Shown piece after piece: positions 1 through 13,489 of a stretch of DNA of 64,000 nucleotides. A program made the position numbers and the translations under genes. This DNA comes from Calliphora vicina (Eukaryota > Arthropoda > Insecta > Diptera > Calliphoridae). The stretch is taken from positions 107,086,226 to 107,150,225 of the forward strand of contig NC_088780.1 of NCBI RefSeq assembly GCF_958450345.1. Direction: 5' to 3'. The notes under the pieces were generated by a model, which worked only from the letters and a program-made list of their open reading frames with translations, did not search any database and was not told the origin of the DNA. The stretch's first letter is position 1. Every line of letters begins with the position of its first letter.

Positions 1-776
1 TAGAGGATCTAAACTTAGATAAACTTCGTAAGATTGTTAATACCAACTTATAGTGTCAGAGTAGAAACACAAGCTTGCGGACTGCGAATCTTTTCCTTTG
101 ATATCAAGATTTGACATTGTAAATGTAGACCCATGGTAGGCGTTCATATTGTTCAGGTTACGATGATTTTCGTCAAACAACCCGAATGTGAACAAAAGAG
201 CGTTTCTTGATGTTGTTGTGGATATTTTATTTTTTACCCAAAAGAGCACACAAATTAAATGCCTCTTTTTGCCTACCAATGATGTAGACGGAATTCTCAC
301 GGAATCCGGAATTTCTCCAAAGCTCATATATTTTCCCTCTCTCCCTCTCAATTAAATAGATTAGCCATATTTTTCTTATATTTTACGAACAACCATACCT
401 GTTTGTGAATGGCAAGGAGAAAAAGAAAATATCGCTATGAAATACATACAACAATAAAATCCGCATCGTTTCATTTAATTTGTATTCTCTATGAGAAGCG
501 GAATCTGCATTAAAATCCATGTGCTTGTGTTTCTACACTCGAGTCAATTATAAAATATGAATCTTTAGATTTTTTTAGAAAAATTTAAAGTTGAAGTGTT
601 TAGATTCCTTAAGGAAATCTATTAGATCCTTTGAGTATCCACATACAATACAACAGTCAACGATTTTTGATCTCTGTAGGATCCCTATTTGCCATCACAT
701 CTTAGATAAATAAAAAAATATCTTTGCTTTCTTTGGAAAAACTTCAAGACGATAGGCAGTATATTGTTCTTGTCTG
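1..776. other. AT-rich DNA, no feature recognised
   Basis: The stretch has no gene or repeat structure I could identify. The 104-codon minus-strand frame at 37-351 has no recognisable domain and is probably chance. Confidence 0.5.
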
Positions 777-779
777 TAT

Positions 780-961
780 GGGCACTGCTACACGTTCAAT
801 ATATATTGATCGCCATCCAATATCGCGATATTTATTGAACGTGTAGCATTCAGTATTGATGGATCGCGATCCAAATCGCAGAATAACCTAATCTTGCGTG
901 ATCCAATACAATGGATCGCGATCCTAATATCACAAATTATATTGAACGTGTAGCAGTACCC
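780..961. mobile_element. 182 bp MITE with 24 bp TIRs
   Basis: The inverted ends GGGYACTGCTACACGTTCAA (780-803 and 938-961) differ at one position. The trinucleotide TAT flanks both (777-779 and 962-964). A third copy of the end, TATTGAACGTGTAGCA, lies inside at 833-848, so the left half forms its own hairpin. The interior holds repeated GGATCGCGATCC palindromes. A 3 bp TSD and G-rich TIR suggest PIF/Harbinger, although TAT is not its usual TWA target. Confidence 0.8.
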
Positions 962-1362
962 TATGAGAGACCAACAATCAATATTCAGCATATTTTCATT
1001 TCAAAAATGTTTGAGATTCTTATAGATTCTTTGTTTAGTTGTTCCTTATATTCATTATTAGTTTTGCATAATTTTGTTGGTTCGAAATTTAGATGGAAGT
1101 GAAGAAAATCGAATCTTCTGTCACCCATTTTGCGATTATTCTGCCAAGGACTTGCAACAATTCGCTTGTTCGGTTTATCTATTATATTAGCAAGGATGTT
1201 TCGAAAATTATTCCCCAACTGCTGCTTATTTTCATAATTGGTACGACAAAACCTTGACGTTTGACATTTTAGGATAGTAAGATATTGGAAACCCGTACTA
1301 TGCAACATCTGCTCTTCGTTTGAGCAGATGAAACTGATCGCCTGAGCTTCTACTTTACCGTA

Positions 1363-1525
1363 ATTATACCTTACACCACCATAGTGGGTGTTCGTGCTGA
1401 TTTTTGTAACGCTCGAAACTATTAGTCTAACAACCACCTTAAAGTATACCGATCGATGTCCGTCCGTCCGTCCGTCCGTCCGACTGGCTAGCTAGCTGAC
1501 TATCCATGTAAACCTGTGGGAATAG
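1363..1525 (-). mobile_element. Helitron-like H2 fragment, 3' end, with GTCC microsatellite
   Basis: On the minus strand it carries the GACG block, CTTTAAGGTG, the GTTACAAA.ATCAGCA segment and the end ACTATGGTGGTGTAAGGTAT. The GACG motif has expanded into about six GTCC units on the plus strand (1455-1480). An open frame crossing it is a chance frame in the repeat. Confidence 0.78.
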
Positions 1526-4319
1526 TTTCGTAAACTAAAAGTGGTTTCCAATTTTCGGGACAAATGTTTATGCTGTTATTTACCGTGTTATGAAAAGTAT
1601 TATCTCTTTCATTAATGGAATTTATATACGAAGTAAAAAAACTAAACTAACTGATAACATAATTTAATAATTTTCCTGAAGTTCGTCTAAAAATGCACAA
1701 TTTTTTCACTTAATCGTAATAAAATCCAAAGTGAAATTAATAACAGAGAAAAATGTACCCTTTTACAATCCACTTTGATTTAAAACAAACTATAAAAACT
1801 ATTTGTAATAAAAATTTTATTAAAAGCTGAATTTTACTACTCTCTATTTTCTGCTTTTCATTTTTTTAACAATTTTGCAGCCATAAACTACTTTAGCTTT
1901 AAATTGAGAAAGTTTTTTATGCAGATTTTCTGTGTTTTTTTATAGCTACTTATTTTCTATTAGTTAAAGTTTAATAAATAGAAAATCCTTTTATTTAGCA
2001 ACAACTACAGCTTAAATTCCTTATTAGGTTAAATTAAATTTAATCATCTTATGTTGATTTTCCCTATTCTTTGACATGTTCGTGCGTTTTATATACAATA
2101 AAAAAAAAACTAGGAGTAGAGTATGTATAAAAGAAAATGTCACTATAAATTTTTATCTTATGAATTTTCAATAGTTTATTCTGGGCTGGTAAAAGAAAAA
2201 AAAAGAACAGAAACTATGTAAAATTTTTAATGGATTTTAGTAGGATGTACTACTACCGTTTCGTTTTTTACATTAAATAAGTAAAAATATACAATTTTCC
2301 GGTTTATAGCGATAGTGTTTTTGAAAATGCGCTACACTAAAACGAGGATAATTGAGGTTTGTCATAGAGAATTACTTTTTCTCTTCTCGCACCAAAAATT
2401 TAAAAACAATTACTTGTTTTAACCTTCTTCTCACCCTTAGATAAAACCTACCTTGTTTAACTTGTTGTGTTGTTTTCCACACAAATGGTGTATCTAACAA
2501 TATATATTTTTTTAGTTTGTTGTCGAAATCATGATTTACCATTAGTAGCATAATTATTTTTATATTTTGTTTTTATATATGTATGTGTGGAAAACCACAC
2601 ACCATAGAGGGCATTGACAACTTTTAAATTTAGCTTAAAACGAATTTGCTGGTATACAGTCTTCAATTTGTTCCCTCATATTCGATCATCGCCGGGCGTA
2701 TGAGGTCTGCACTCTTTTTACTATTTATTGTTATTTAGGGTATTTAAATATTCTATATTGTTCACCATAACTTCCTATAAAATATATGTATAGTCTTATA
2801 TTTATATTGCGCCCACGTTTAAATTTACTTTATATTCCTTGTCCCTCCTCTCTACTCCTTTTCCTTACTTTCAGTTACCACCAAGTCTTTCGTAAAACTA
2901 TTCTTGTTGGATGGTTTTTCGTTTTTTTTTTCTCAACAATGCGGAAGATAATTAAATTTGCATTTGCGGTCAAGATGACCGTTGGTTGGGTTGGTTTATA
3001 AGTGTGTTGTTGTCGTATTTAGTTTTGGTTACAGGGAAATTTCTGGCCGGCCGGCCTGTTCAGTCAGGTCTGGCTTGGAAATTTGTCTTCTATTTCTACG
3101 TTTCACAATTTGTAAGAAATTTCTTGTATTTTATGTGTTTTTTTTACCTTTTTCTGTCCACATTGTGTTAAATAATGGAAAAAAACTTGCGAAAAAATCT
3201 ATGTAAATTCATGTAAATATTTATCTTGTGGCAACGGTGAATACATATTTGTGTTGAATGCTAATTACGCTGAAGAATAGTGTGATAATATTTGTTATTT
3301 TCTGGCTTCCTACTTTTATTAATGTAATTAAGATGGAAACAAGGGTAAACAAGTGGTTTGATTTGGCTGGCAGAAGAATATGTATAAAAGCGATTTATTT
3401 TCTTTCAAGAATAGAATAATAGAACATCAATGTTCAGTGATATAGCAAATATGAGGTTCAGTTAAAGCTTCTTTATAACGGCTGGTCAAGTTATAGAGAA
3501 CGCTAAAATCTTAATATAGATCAATATGCAATATAAATCATGTGATTTAAAAGCATTACTTTAAATTATTAAAGTATATTTTAAAACCTTAAAGAATGTC
3601 CCAAATTTTCAAACAACTTCAAAATTTAACAGACAAATCTGTCATAAAAATAACTGATTTGTAATAAATACGCTTTAATATCGCATTTTAAAATACCATT
3701 GAAAAATTTCAAATTATAAAAACTACAACACTTTTAGTGTATCTACCTACCTAAACTAATGCAAAAACAAAATTAAACTAAACTACTAAATTTCAATATT
3801 AAATACTAAAAAACATTTTTTTATTAGACTTTAAAATAAATAAATAAACTTTGCGAAGGTGTTACTGGTATTAAAGGAAGCAAAGAAAAAAAAACTAAAA
3901 ACTGCCAACTGATTGCTTAAGTTTCTAAGCCTTGAGAGAAACAGTTTTAACACGAACCAGATGAAAAAATAAAACGGCAGCAGCATTTAACTAACCAAAT
4001 GGCTGGCAGGCAGTTTTTATAAAATGCCTTCTGTGTTTGCACTTTTTTGGGGTTGTTGATTGTCGGACGAGAAAAGAAAAACTTAACTAAACCAAGCCAG
4101 AAACAAACAATATTTAAATGAAACTCAAATAAAAAACTAGATTAAAACAAATAACAAAAATAACTTTTAAATATGTAAAAAAAAAATTGCAAAAATAACG
4201 AAAACATTCCCAAAAAATTACTACTTAAGAGCAGCTGTGAGATTAAAATGGAAGTTAAAAAAAATGTTATAGTGAAATATTAATTTGTCTTAGGGTTTGT
4301 AACAAATTCTGTTTAAGCA
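1526..4319. other. AT-rich DNA, no feature recognised
   Basis: Mostly homopolymer-rich AT sequence. A small GTGGAAAACCACAC palindrome at about 2587-2600 and a GC island CTGGCCGGCCGGCCTG near 3042 are the only local oddities. Short open frames at 2786-3206 overlap each other and look like chance. Confidence 0.5.
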
Positions 4320-6235
4320 AACATCATAAAAAAAAGATTTGAAAAATGCTTTTTTATGAAAGAATCATATTGAAAAAAATGATATAATGAAATTTTGTTT
4401 GAAAAAGCTTTTTCCTGGTAAAAATTTTATGAAATCTTAATTTAGAATATGAACTTCATGATGAAGTTCTTAATCTTATTTTGGTAAAATAAATATTTTT
4501 GATAAAATATTAAATCGTATTTTCGAAGAAAATCTTATACAAATTATGAAACAATAAATTTTGGGTTGAAAAGTTTTCTTCTTAGAAAAAAATATATTTT
4601 TTTCAAAAGCTTTCATACAACAAAATATTTTGAAAATTTCTAAAAAGCTTTTTATGAATGATATTATGAAAAAAGGTTTTTTTGCAAAAATAAATTTTAC
4701 GAAAAATTGTCTGGTTCTAAAATATATTTCTTCTCGACAATAACTTTTTATGCAAAACTTTTTAGAAAAAATCATGTTTTAAAATAAAATTTGTCTTATA
4801 AAGATGCTTATATTGAAAACCAATCTTTCATATGCAAGAGGCTTATTTTGGTAAAAATCTTTGTTTTTGGAAAAAACGTTTTATTTTATTTAAAAAGGCT
4901 TTTTTAAAAAATGTATTTTCAAAATTTCTAATAGAAAAAAGGGTTTTTAGGAGAAAACCCTAACAAAATCTGTTTATGAAAAATTTACATGTGAAAATTA
5001 AGCTTATTTTGGTAAAAAGCTTTAATATGAAATAATCTTGTTTTCAATAGCCGTAATATCGAAAATGCTTTTTTTGGGATAAAAAGTTTTTTATTAAAGG
5101 ATTCAAAGCTCAATTTTTAAAAATTTTGTTAAACAAATTTCTGAATTTTTTGATCATCACATTAAGACTAATTGAGATTATAATAGGCAATAATAATGTG
5201 AAAAAATTATGTCCATACATCGTACAGTTTTTCCGTACCTGCTATTTAAATTTTGAGATTTTCGAGAAAAATTTGATTGGCCATATATCCTGAAAGTTTT
5301 ACTAACATCAGAAAACCTTAACCCTTAAATCGTGAAGAAAATATAATATTTAAGTTAAAAGGTTATTCGGGAATACAAAATTAGTATTTTAGTAAAATTG
5401 TTTTATGCTAAATTCCCAATTTTTAATTTGATAAATTCACTGAAATTTATTGTTGGGGGATAAGCTAGTTCCTATGCGCATTTCACTGGTTGCTTAGGCC
5501 AGAGTATCAGGAAACCTTTTCCCAAAAAGCTTTAGAAAAACTAAAGATATTATACAAATAAAACTATAGAGTATTGGAGAATTACAGACACTCAAGCTTT
5601 AATTGTAAAAATATCAAAGCTTAAACAAAACACCAACAATAAACCGTGATTTATCTTTTCTTACATTTCCTTATAAATGTTAGAGTTTTTATATAAATGT
5701 TAGAATTGAAATCAAATTAATATTATTTAAAATGTTGAATCTTTTTTTTAGGACAAATTTTAATTATCAATAAATCTATTAAAAATAGGTATTTTAAAGA
5801 ATTCTACTAAAAAGCTTTTTTTTAAAAAAAATTTTTTCCTAAAATCTTATTTTTAAAGAAAAACATTGTTTGCAGAAAAGCCTAATTTTGGAAAAAGCTT
5901 TCATAGGAAAATGAGACAAATTTTTTTTTGTAGGAAAAGAAACTTTGTTATAAAAGACTTTATATATTTTTAAAACAATTCTCATGGAAAAAGATTTTTA
6001 AAAAAACTTAAAAAAGTCTTTTACAAAAACGAAAAATGATAACTTTCTACGTCTTCTTATGGAAGAAGTTTTTAAAAAAAAAAATTGCTTAAGAAAATAA
6101 AGAATCTCCAGCTTAGGAAAAACTTTTTCCTTAAAAAAAGTAGTTAGAAAAGTTTTCTTTCTTCTGAAAACTCTTATCTTGGAAAAAAAAAAACTTTTTA
6201 AAAAAAAAAAAAAATACGAAAAAACTCTGGAACTA
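4320..6235. repeat. Degenerate AT-rich repeat blocks with recurring AAGCTTT
   Basis: Two blocks (4320-5110 and 5745-6235) repeat variants of AAAAAGCTTTTTTTGGTAAAA and TCTTATTTTGGAAAAAGC at roughly 40-60 bp intervals. The 5110-5745 stretch between them is ordinary AT-rich DNA. The open frame at 4476-4775 is low-complexity chance coding. This is probably an ancient satellite or an eroded tandem repeat. Confidence 0.55.
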
Positions 6236-9059
6236 AAGCTATTTGATTATCCTCAACTAAGATTTCTCGTGACAAAAGCGTTCTAATTAGAGAAGCTTTG
6301 CGCAACAAGTTTAATGTTAAAATCGTATATATCACAGCCTATTATCAATAGCAATAATCTGAAAAGTATATTTGACAGTTGAAAATATGGGGGCTTCTTG
6401 TAATGAGCAGAGCAATCAGGGGCAAAATTCTCGAAAATATAACAAACTTTTCTAAAAATTAAAATCTTATTTTGTATTTTTTGAATGAATTTGCAAGTTT
6501 GGGCGAAATGATTTTAAGAGACTAACGAATATAGTTAAATTCACACAATGGACTATAGGGTGCAGACTTCCAAAAATAATGTTTTACAAATTTGCTGTAA
6601 AATTAAGAAAAATGTTGTATCTAGATGAATTAAAAAGACCAAAAGTTTTCTGCAATGTTGTCAACATTTTTAGTTGCTGTTGTCTGTCTGTAAACGACAA
6701 GGTATATTTGTTATTGTTGATATTGTCGTCCAGACATGCTGGTAGACAAACGTGCAAATAATCATTGTATTGCTGTTTCTTTATCTACACACACCGGCTT
6801 TTGTTTTTTTATTTATTTAAATTTTTATAATAAAAAAAAAACTCTTGTTTATATTTTAATAACTGTATACAGCAACTACAACAATTTAACAAACAAAAAA
6901 AAAAACAACTAAAGCAAAATTAAAACAAAAAAGCAATTCAAAAACGTTTTTGTTTCACTAAGTATGTATTTAAGCCGACTGTGCAGAAAGAACATGCTGA
7001 AAATTATAGAAAAACAGACCCATGAAGTACAAATTAAGCAAAAAGTTGAAAAGTTATTTTGCCTTTAAGGTCTTTTCCATAAGGTTTTATTTTTGTCGCA
7101 CTCAAAACGGTGTTTGTAGATGCCGTTTGTTGTTTGCTGACAACGTGCCGATTCATATTGTTGCTGGTAGAAATTCTTGTGTAGATTCAAAACTTCCTTT
7201 AACTTGATTTAATTTTTTTTTTTTTGTAAAGAGTTTGTTCTGTATGACATTTTTCCCATTTATTGTTGTGTGAGCTCAAAACAAATTATTTATTTTTATA
7301 TTTTAAACTTTTTTTTTTGTAAACACTTGGGTCACGTTTTATGATTTCACAACTTAACACTGTTAACGTAACCGGCATTTTAAGAGTTTATCTTGTGGTT
7401 TTATTTAAGCAATTGCTACATGGTATTTGGTTTTTAACAAATTTTTTTTTTCAAATTTTAAGAAAAATATAAATTATCATATGCAGACGTTGATTTATGG
7501 TAATAATGTTAGTAAAATGCCTAAAAAATCATAAAGTTGTAATTTCAAAAAAGGTGGACATAAGTGTAATCAGATTTTAATAAAATTTCTACTATACAAC
7601 TCTTTTATAGTTTGGACTTAATAGCATATTGGAGGACGAGATCAAAAGGCCCCAAAGGTATCCACTTTATGTATTTTAATTATCCCAATTTTGTGTTTTT
7701 CCTAAATATTGTGCTATATATGGTTGAAGTCTACAAAAACCTAAATTATCACGTATAGATTTATCTTATAGCTTACAAAGTATTCGCTTTTTATACAGTG
7801 AAAACGTGCAAGAAAACAATAATTACTGCGAATTGTTAATTTTGCATCCATTCATTTGGCTAGTGGATAAAGATAAGGTAGATATCGAATCAGATAGGGA
7901 ATTTTGCATCGTTTTTAATTTTGCATCCGGTGTGCCCCACTTTGTGGGCTTGTGACTGTTCTGAACGTTGCTCTATAAAATCCAAATTCAAAACCATTAG
8001 AAATTACAGATTTTATTTCACCTACGGAGCGCTGTGGCACGGTTCCTTTTTTACAAATTATGACCGATCGTATATTACGCTAAAGTTATAAGATTTTTGT
8101 TTTAGTTTTATTGTTGAAATAATTCAATAATATTAATTTTTGTACTCAAATTTTTAAGCAATTTAAAAATCCATTAACAGACATTACCTTTATTTAGCAA
8201 TAACAATTTATTAGGCTTTTAAACCAAAAAAAAAAAACATTACATTCATTAATTAGTTTCATTTATTTTCATTATTTCTTTACAGTTTTATATGCCGCTA
8301 ATGCGTATTAACCAACAAATAAAGTAAGTTTACCTTGAAAATTTCTTTAAATCTAACACCACTAACACCTACGACAAAAATCCATTATTTCAAACTACTT
8401 ATGGCGTCATGTTTAAACTTAATAAAAAAAAATACTGAAATATAAAACATGAATTTCTCTACAATACTTAAATCATGTGGAAATAAAAATACAAATAATT
8501 GTGTAGAGGTTTATTTGAATTTATTATCCAAAGCTAAAGTATATTGACAAACAAATACTCATGAAAGTACCAGTCAGTACACGAGTCTTGACATTGAAAC
8601 AGCCAGGGTCTCATAGATTTTTTTAGTTTGTTAGCAACTGCCAGTGTATCACTAAGGTACTTGTCATACTCTTGAGGCACTTCAAATGTCAACTTGAAAA
8701 TGTATATTTTTCAAATACATACTTATTTTGTTCATAAATTATTTTCAAATTAAGCTACAGTCATTAAAATGCATATTTGTAAAGATTTTTTCAGCACAGC
8801 ATAAATTTTACGAATAAGTACATATTTTTTTCATTTATATTATAGCAATTCGTGTCACATTTAAAATATTATATTTAAAGTTCATTTGAATATAGGGATG
8901 ATTTATTCGAAAGTTCACAGAGGGTCAGATTTGTCATCTTGATATAGCCAAACCCAACATTTTAAATTTTTATGTTGAATATACAAAAGTCTATAATTAA
9001 GCGTTTCCGAACTTTATATTTAAATAAAACAAAGAGATATCATCGATATTTTGTATTCA
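6236..9059. other. AT-rich DNA, unassigned
   Basis: Nothing convincing was found. GTTAATTTTGCATCC occurs twice 79 bp apart (about 7836 and 7915). The DNA around 8570-8660 is more complex but carries no recognisable domain. Confidence 0.45.
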
Positions 9060-9520
9060 TTAGAAAGGCCTACCGATGCCTTTATGTTGCATCCGAAATG
9101 TAAATATTCCATGACTCTGGCTCATAAATAACACTGAAATTGAACGATGCTGGCATGAGGGCCGCTTGATTAGTGGCTTATTCGCATATACCTGCAACTT
9201 AAGAAAACCCCACAAAAGTCTAACGCACGATCTCGGTGGCCAGTTCAAATTATCTCCTCGTGAGATTACCATGTCCTCAAATAGCTCGTGCAGAATGTTC
9301 AATGTGGTATTAGCTGTATGGTATATAGCGCATGTTGAAACCTTTGTTATCGTCCTAAATTCTATAATTTTGTTTGTTGACGTACCCATTCATCCAGAAA
9401 TAGGCCTTATCGCTGACGATGATTTTCTGATGAAAAACGAACAGAAAATACATGAACGTATTTTTAACAGAAAATTCGACAATTGTAGTTTCAACAATAT
9501 GGCCACTATCAACTGTCATA
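9060..9520 (-). pseudogene. IS630/mariner-like transposase relic with internal deletion
   Basis: The minus-strand pieces are SDKAYFWMNGYVNKQN near the first catalytic aspartate (plus about 9380-9450), then YHTANTTLNIL, NLNWPPRSC and LLWGFLKLQVYANKPL (plus 9150-9340). In intact relatives the SDEAHFWLNG block and the CHTA block are far apart, so the middle, including the second catalytic region, has been lost. Several stops are present. The plus-strand open frame 9166-9567 is its shadow. Confidence 0.75.
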
Positions 9521-9599
9521 TTGTTGTCACAGTTCCGAAATCCCTATTGAAAGAACCTCTATATTGATGACTGAAAAGCCCCTTCTAAGTATATCTCTA

Positions 9600-10584
9600 C
9601 AGATTTTTAAGCTTGACACTCTTCTAGTTTTGGTGTATAAATCCTAATTTTTTTAAATTTGCAAGATGTCATCATTTTGGACCGGATAAGGTCATGAATA
9701 GTATTTATAACAAAACCGACTTTTTAAAAACCGGTTTGTGGGTTAACCAAAAATTGCCCATTTTTAAGATAAAGTGCTAAGTCCATTTTATTTTGTAAAA
9801 GTTTCAAAATTATTATCTCATTTACATGGAATTGAATATAAATAACTACGTTACTAAATATATAATATTTGATTTAATTATTGATTTAGTTTTCTCATTA
9901 AATTTCAACAAAAAAGAGAAAATCATAATTTTTTTAATAAAATATTTGATCATTTTGAAATTTAGTATCACTTTGACTTTGTGATATGAAACAGAAAATC
10001 CTATACGATGCAAAAGCACTTATTCTTAACAGTGATTATTTTTCATACCAAATAAGTAATAAAATTGCATTAACAGATTTCAAAAACATTTAAAATCAAG
10101 GATTTTAGATAGTTGTTTGTCTCTCTTGTAATATTTCTAAAAGGAACATTGCACGTTTATACACTAAGCTAAAGAAATGATTAATAAAATTGACTTTTAG
10201 GAACAAAATATACTAATGAAGTCAAATTTGTTGAAAGAAGGTATGTACATCAAATTCAATTTAACGTTTGGTAAAATCATCACTAAGTTTTTAAAGAATC
10301 ATTAGTAAGATTTAGCCTAAACTGCTAGAATTATGCGGAAGTTAATTTTAAATAGTTTCATTATGTGCTATTGATTCTGAAAAACTTTTTAATTAAACTC
10401 ATTATTCACTACTATTTAGAATCATTGTAATTCTTAAAAAATTGTATCGAATGTGGTTTATATTGTATATCAGCAGTTTAGGACCAAGTGCTTGATATAA
10501 TGTGTATATAAATAATATAAAAAAATCACCAAACATGAGATTTATTCATTTTAATCCAAAATTTTAAAAACCGATTAACTGAGT
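9600..10584. other. AT-rich DNA between repeats
   Basis: I see no gene, TIR pair or tandem repeat here. It lies between the IS630-like relic and the truncated H1 copy. Confidence 0.45.
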
Positions 10585-11115
10585 GATATTATCTGGATCC
10601 TTATAGATAGCGGAGTCGATTAAGCCATGTTCGACTGTCTGTTGAAATCAACTTTCCTTACATACATACACGATTCATACATCAATATATCCGGAATTCT
10701 TCCGGCTCGGTTGCTATTTAAAATCGAAAAAATCGGTCCACAAATGGCTGAGATATAAGGAAAAAAACAGGACAACCTCGATTTTTGACTTATATCAGGA
10801 TTACTAAGTCATTAATATTGACAATATGGATAACTAATGATAGATATTTCAAAGACCTTTGCAACGATGTATATAAGACCAACCTACATTGGGTCAAAAT
10901 CGGAAAAAATATTTATATATTATATAAATATATTTTTTTTTGCTAAATATTAAAAAAAATTTAAAAAACAAAATTTTTTTTAAATTCTAAAAAGAATTCG
11001 AAAAAATTTTTTTCCAAAAAATTAAAAAAAAACTTTTTGAAAAAAAATAAATTTTATTTTGAAGTATAATTTGGTGAAGGGAATATAAGATTCGGCACAG
11101 CCGAATATAGCTTGT
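10585..11115 (-). mobile_element. Helitron-like H1 copy, 3'-truncated
   Basis: The 5' end is at the right: ACAAGCTATATTCGGCTGTG on the minus strand, with hairpin and ATTCCCTTCACC. It runs leftwards through the AT-rich middle, the CATTGTAGGT-like block and GACTCCGCTATCTATAAGG, then stops before the GGGTATAA terminus. The TAAGAGAG stretch after ACAAG is deleted. Confidence 0.78.
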
Positions 11116-11961
11116 TTTTTTAAAATATTTGTTTATATTGTTTAATGTTCCTAGAACTCTTTTCAAGTATTTGATTAAATATTACTGGAGTATGTGGCGA
11201 TGTGTGTAAATTTATGTATGTACTTGTTGTACTTGCAGATTGAATAATGGTTTTGTACATATTTGTCTATATATCTGGGATCTTCTTAATAAACAAATAT
11301 GCGTGTTCTCTCTCTACATATATGTACGCACGTGTAAGAACTGAAAGTGGGCTTATATTTGTGTGTATATTCTAAACGTGTTCTCTTTGGTAACCAAGTT
11401 ATTCAAATCACGTCATCTTCTTATACAACTAGCGTTGAATGTACTAACTCATTCGCGTTAAATTCATATTTATACACAAATATTTACATAAATCAGGCAG
11501 ATTTGTAGTATCTGCAAATCAGAGTTTTAAAGGAATTGTTAAACATGCATTTTGATTAGTTGATGCAAGAACTAGTTCAAAAGTATTACATTGTTGAGAA
11601 AAAATGATAAGTATGACTCGAATTTATAGGCAAAATGCATGTTTTTTTCCGAACTACCAAATACCAGTTATATCCCACGCTGGATCGTTTTCAAAGTTTT
11701 TTTTTTCCATCGTAGCACCGTGTAATCGATATTTTGTTATATTTTAATTCAAAAAGTATATTTAAAAAGAATTCCTTCCCGTCCAATACCTGAAAGTTGT
11801 CTTCTATTAAACCTTCTTGACGACAAACTCAACAGTATTGTCTGGATTGTTGTCTTTTATGAAAACATTTTGACGACAAGATAACACAAGGCAATAAAAT
11901 CGAAAAAATTTTAAAAACAAAATTTTTAATTCCATGGAGAGTTTTTTTAAAAAATGTTTAA

Positions 11962-12098
11962 AGGCCTGTTTCAAGATGTCAAAAGAAAAATTAGTCAAAC
12001 AAATTGTATGAAAACTATTCGAAAGAATTTTAAAAACTGAGTCTTTTTCATACAATTTCTTTCGACTCAATTTTCTTTCGACATCGTGAAACAGGTCT
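11962..12098. mobile_element. 137 bp PIF/Harbinger-like MITE
   Basis: Inverted arms of about 55 bp start AG(G/A)CCTGTTTCA and continue through GATGTC.AAAGAAAA to the ATTGTATGAAAA core, leaving a very short loop. TAA flanks both ends (11959-11961 and 12099-12101), the canonical Harbinger target. It has no coding content. Confidence 0.82.
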
Positions 12099-12101
12099 TA
12101 A

Positions 12102-13489
12102 GTAAAATTATACATTTTTTTAGATGTTTCTCCACATAATTAATTAAAAAGAGTTCGTCCGATGTTATTAAAATAAATTAAAAAAAATTGAGATTATACA
12201 ACCTTAAATCCGTTTATATATTGCGTTTCAATCGGCACAGTAGTTTCGGAGTTATAATTAAAAATTGAAGCAAAACATATATTTTTTATGTTGAAATAAC
12301 AAATTTTTTTGTTTTAAAGAAATTATGAAAAATCGAAAACGGCAATAATTGTTCAGATTTATTACTTTATCGCAAAGCCACATGTAATAGAAACAAAATA
12401 AGATATCGGTCATAAATATCTATTGATTCTTTTCGAATTTATTCACAATTAAGTGAATTCGCTCATTTTCACAAAATTTTAGTATTTTGTTTGATATACA
12501 TAAAATTGAGCAGTTCTTCTTTCGGTTGATTGAATTTTCAAAACATTTTCACCGTGCTATGTTTAAATTTCTTAGATTTTGGACGAACCACACAAAAATT
12601 CAGAAGCATTTAAAATTGTAGCATGTCTGAGGTGCCCTAATTTTAGACCTCACAGCGCAGGTTTTGAGGATTGTGTGTATAAATAATTATTCCTGCCAAT
12701 GATCGTTGATGCAATATTAGAGTACATTTTGAGAAATTGATCAATGAAAACGAAATGGGCGACATTGTCCTCCAAATAATTGAGAATGCTATTGATAAGC
12801 AAACTCGGTCCATCAATGGCTTGAATATGATAAATATCCCCAGACAGTTATATTGGATTTTTTTCTTTGATAATTATCATTTCTCATAAATTAACGATTT
12901 CAGTCTTTTAATTTCCCTTTTGGTATTTATTGCCACAATGTGGTAGGGATTGAATCAATTTCTATACATTTTACATACATATACTGTACTTAGTATATGT
13001 ACTCGTACTTTGGTACTTACTTACATATGTACGCAATTTAAATATACTTAATTGTAATGCCGTTCGTTGTTGTCGTTGCTGTCATTGTTGTACTTGTACT
13101 TAAGACAGGTATTTGAACTTGTCAAACATGTTTCAACTTTATATAACACTTGATAAGTCAATTTGATTAAGTATCTGGTACTTTTTTTTTTATTCGTAAG
13201 TACTATTGTGAACACAAGTATGTATTATTATTATTATTATTTGCTGCTGCTGCTATAATTTTGCCAGCGGCGTGTTGGTGCTTTAAAATGAAACCTGAAG
13301 AAATTATTTATTTATAACAAATCAAATGTTGTGCCAATAATAGAATATAAGGGCAAGTTCTGGTTAATATGTAACCAGTGTATAGGAAGTGTATTACAGT
13401 TGTTAATGTATTGAGTATTTGGGTACTCAGTATACTGTATATTTTGCAATACCTAAAAGTATCTAATCAATAACGAAAAAACTAAAATG
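12102..13489. other. AT-rich DNA with GTAC-rich segment
   Basis: No gene seen. The 12990-13200 stretch has many GTAC and ACTTGTACTT motifs but no strict period. A compound microsatellite lies at 13226. Confidence 0.45.
13226..13256. repeat. ATT then GCT trinucleotide microsatellites
   Basis: A compound run of about five ATT units followed by four GCT units. Confidence 0.8.

Noticed and set aside
985..1437. 150-codon minus-strand frame
   Set aside because: It crosses the 3' end of an H2 Helitron-like repeat and has no protein motif.
4476..4775. 99-codon minus-strand frame
   Set aside because: It lies in low-complexity AAGCTTT repeat DNA; residues are almost only F, K, I and S.
9166..9567. 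133-codon plus-strand frame
   Set aside because: It is antisense to the recognisable IS630/mariner transposase relic.
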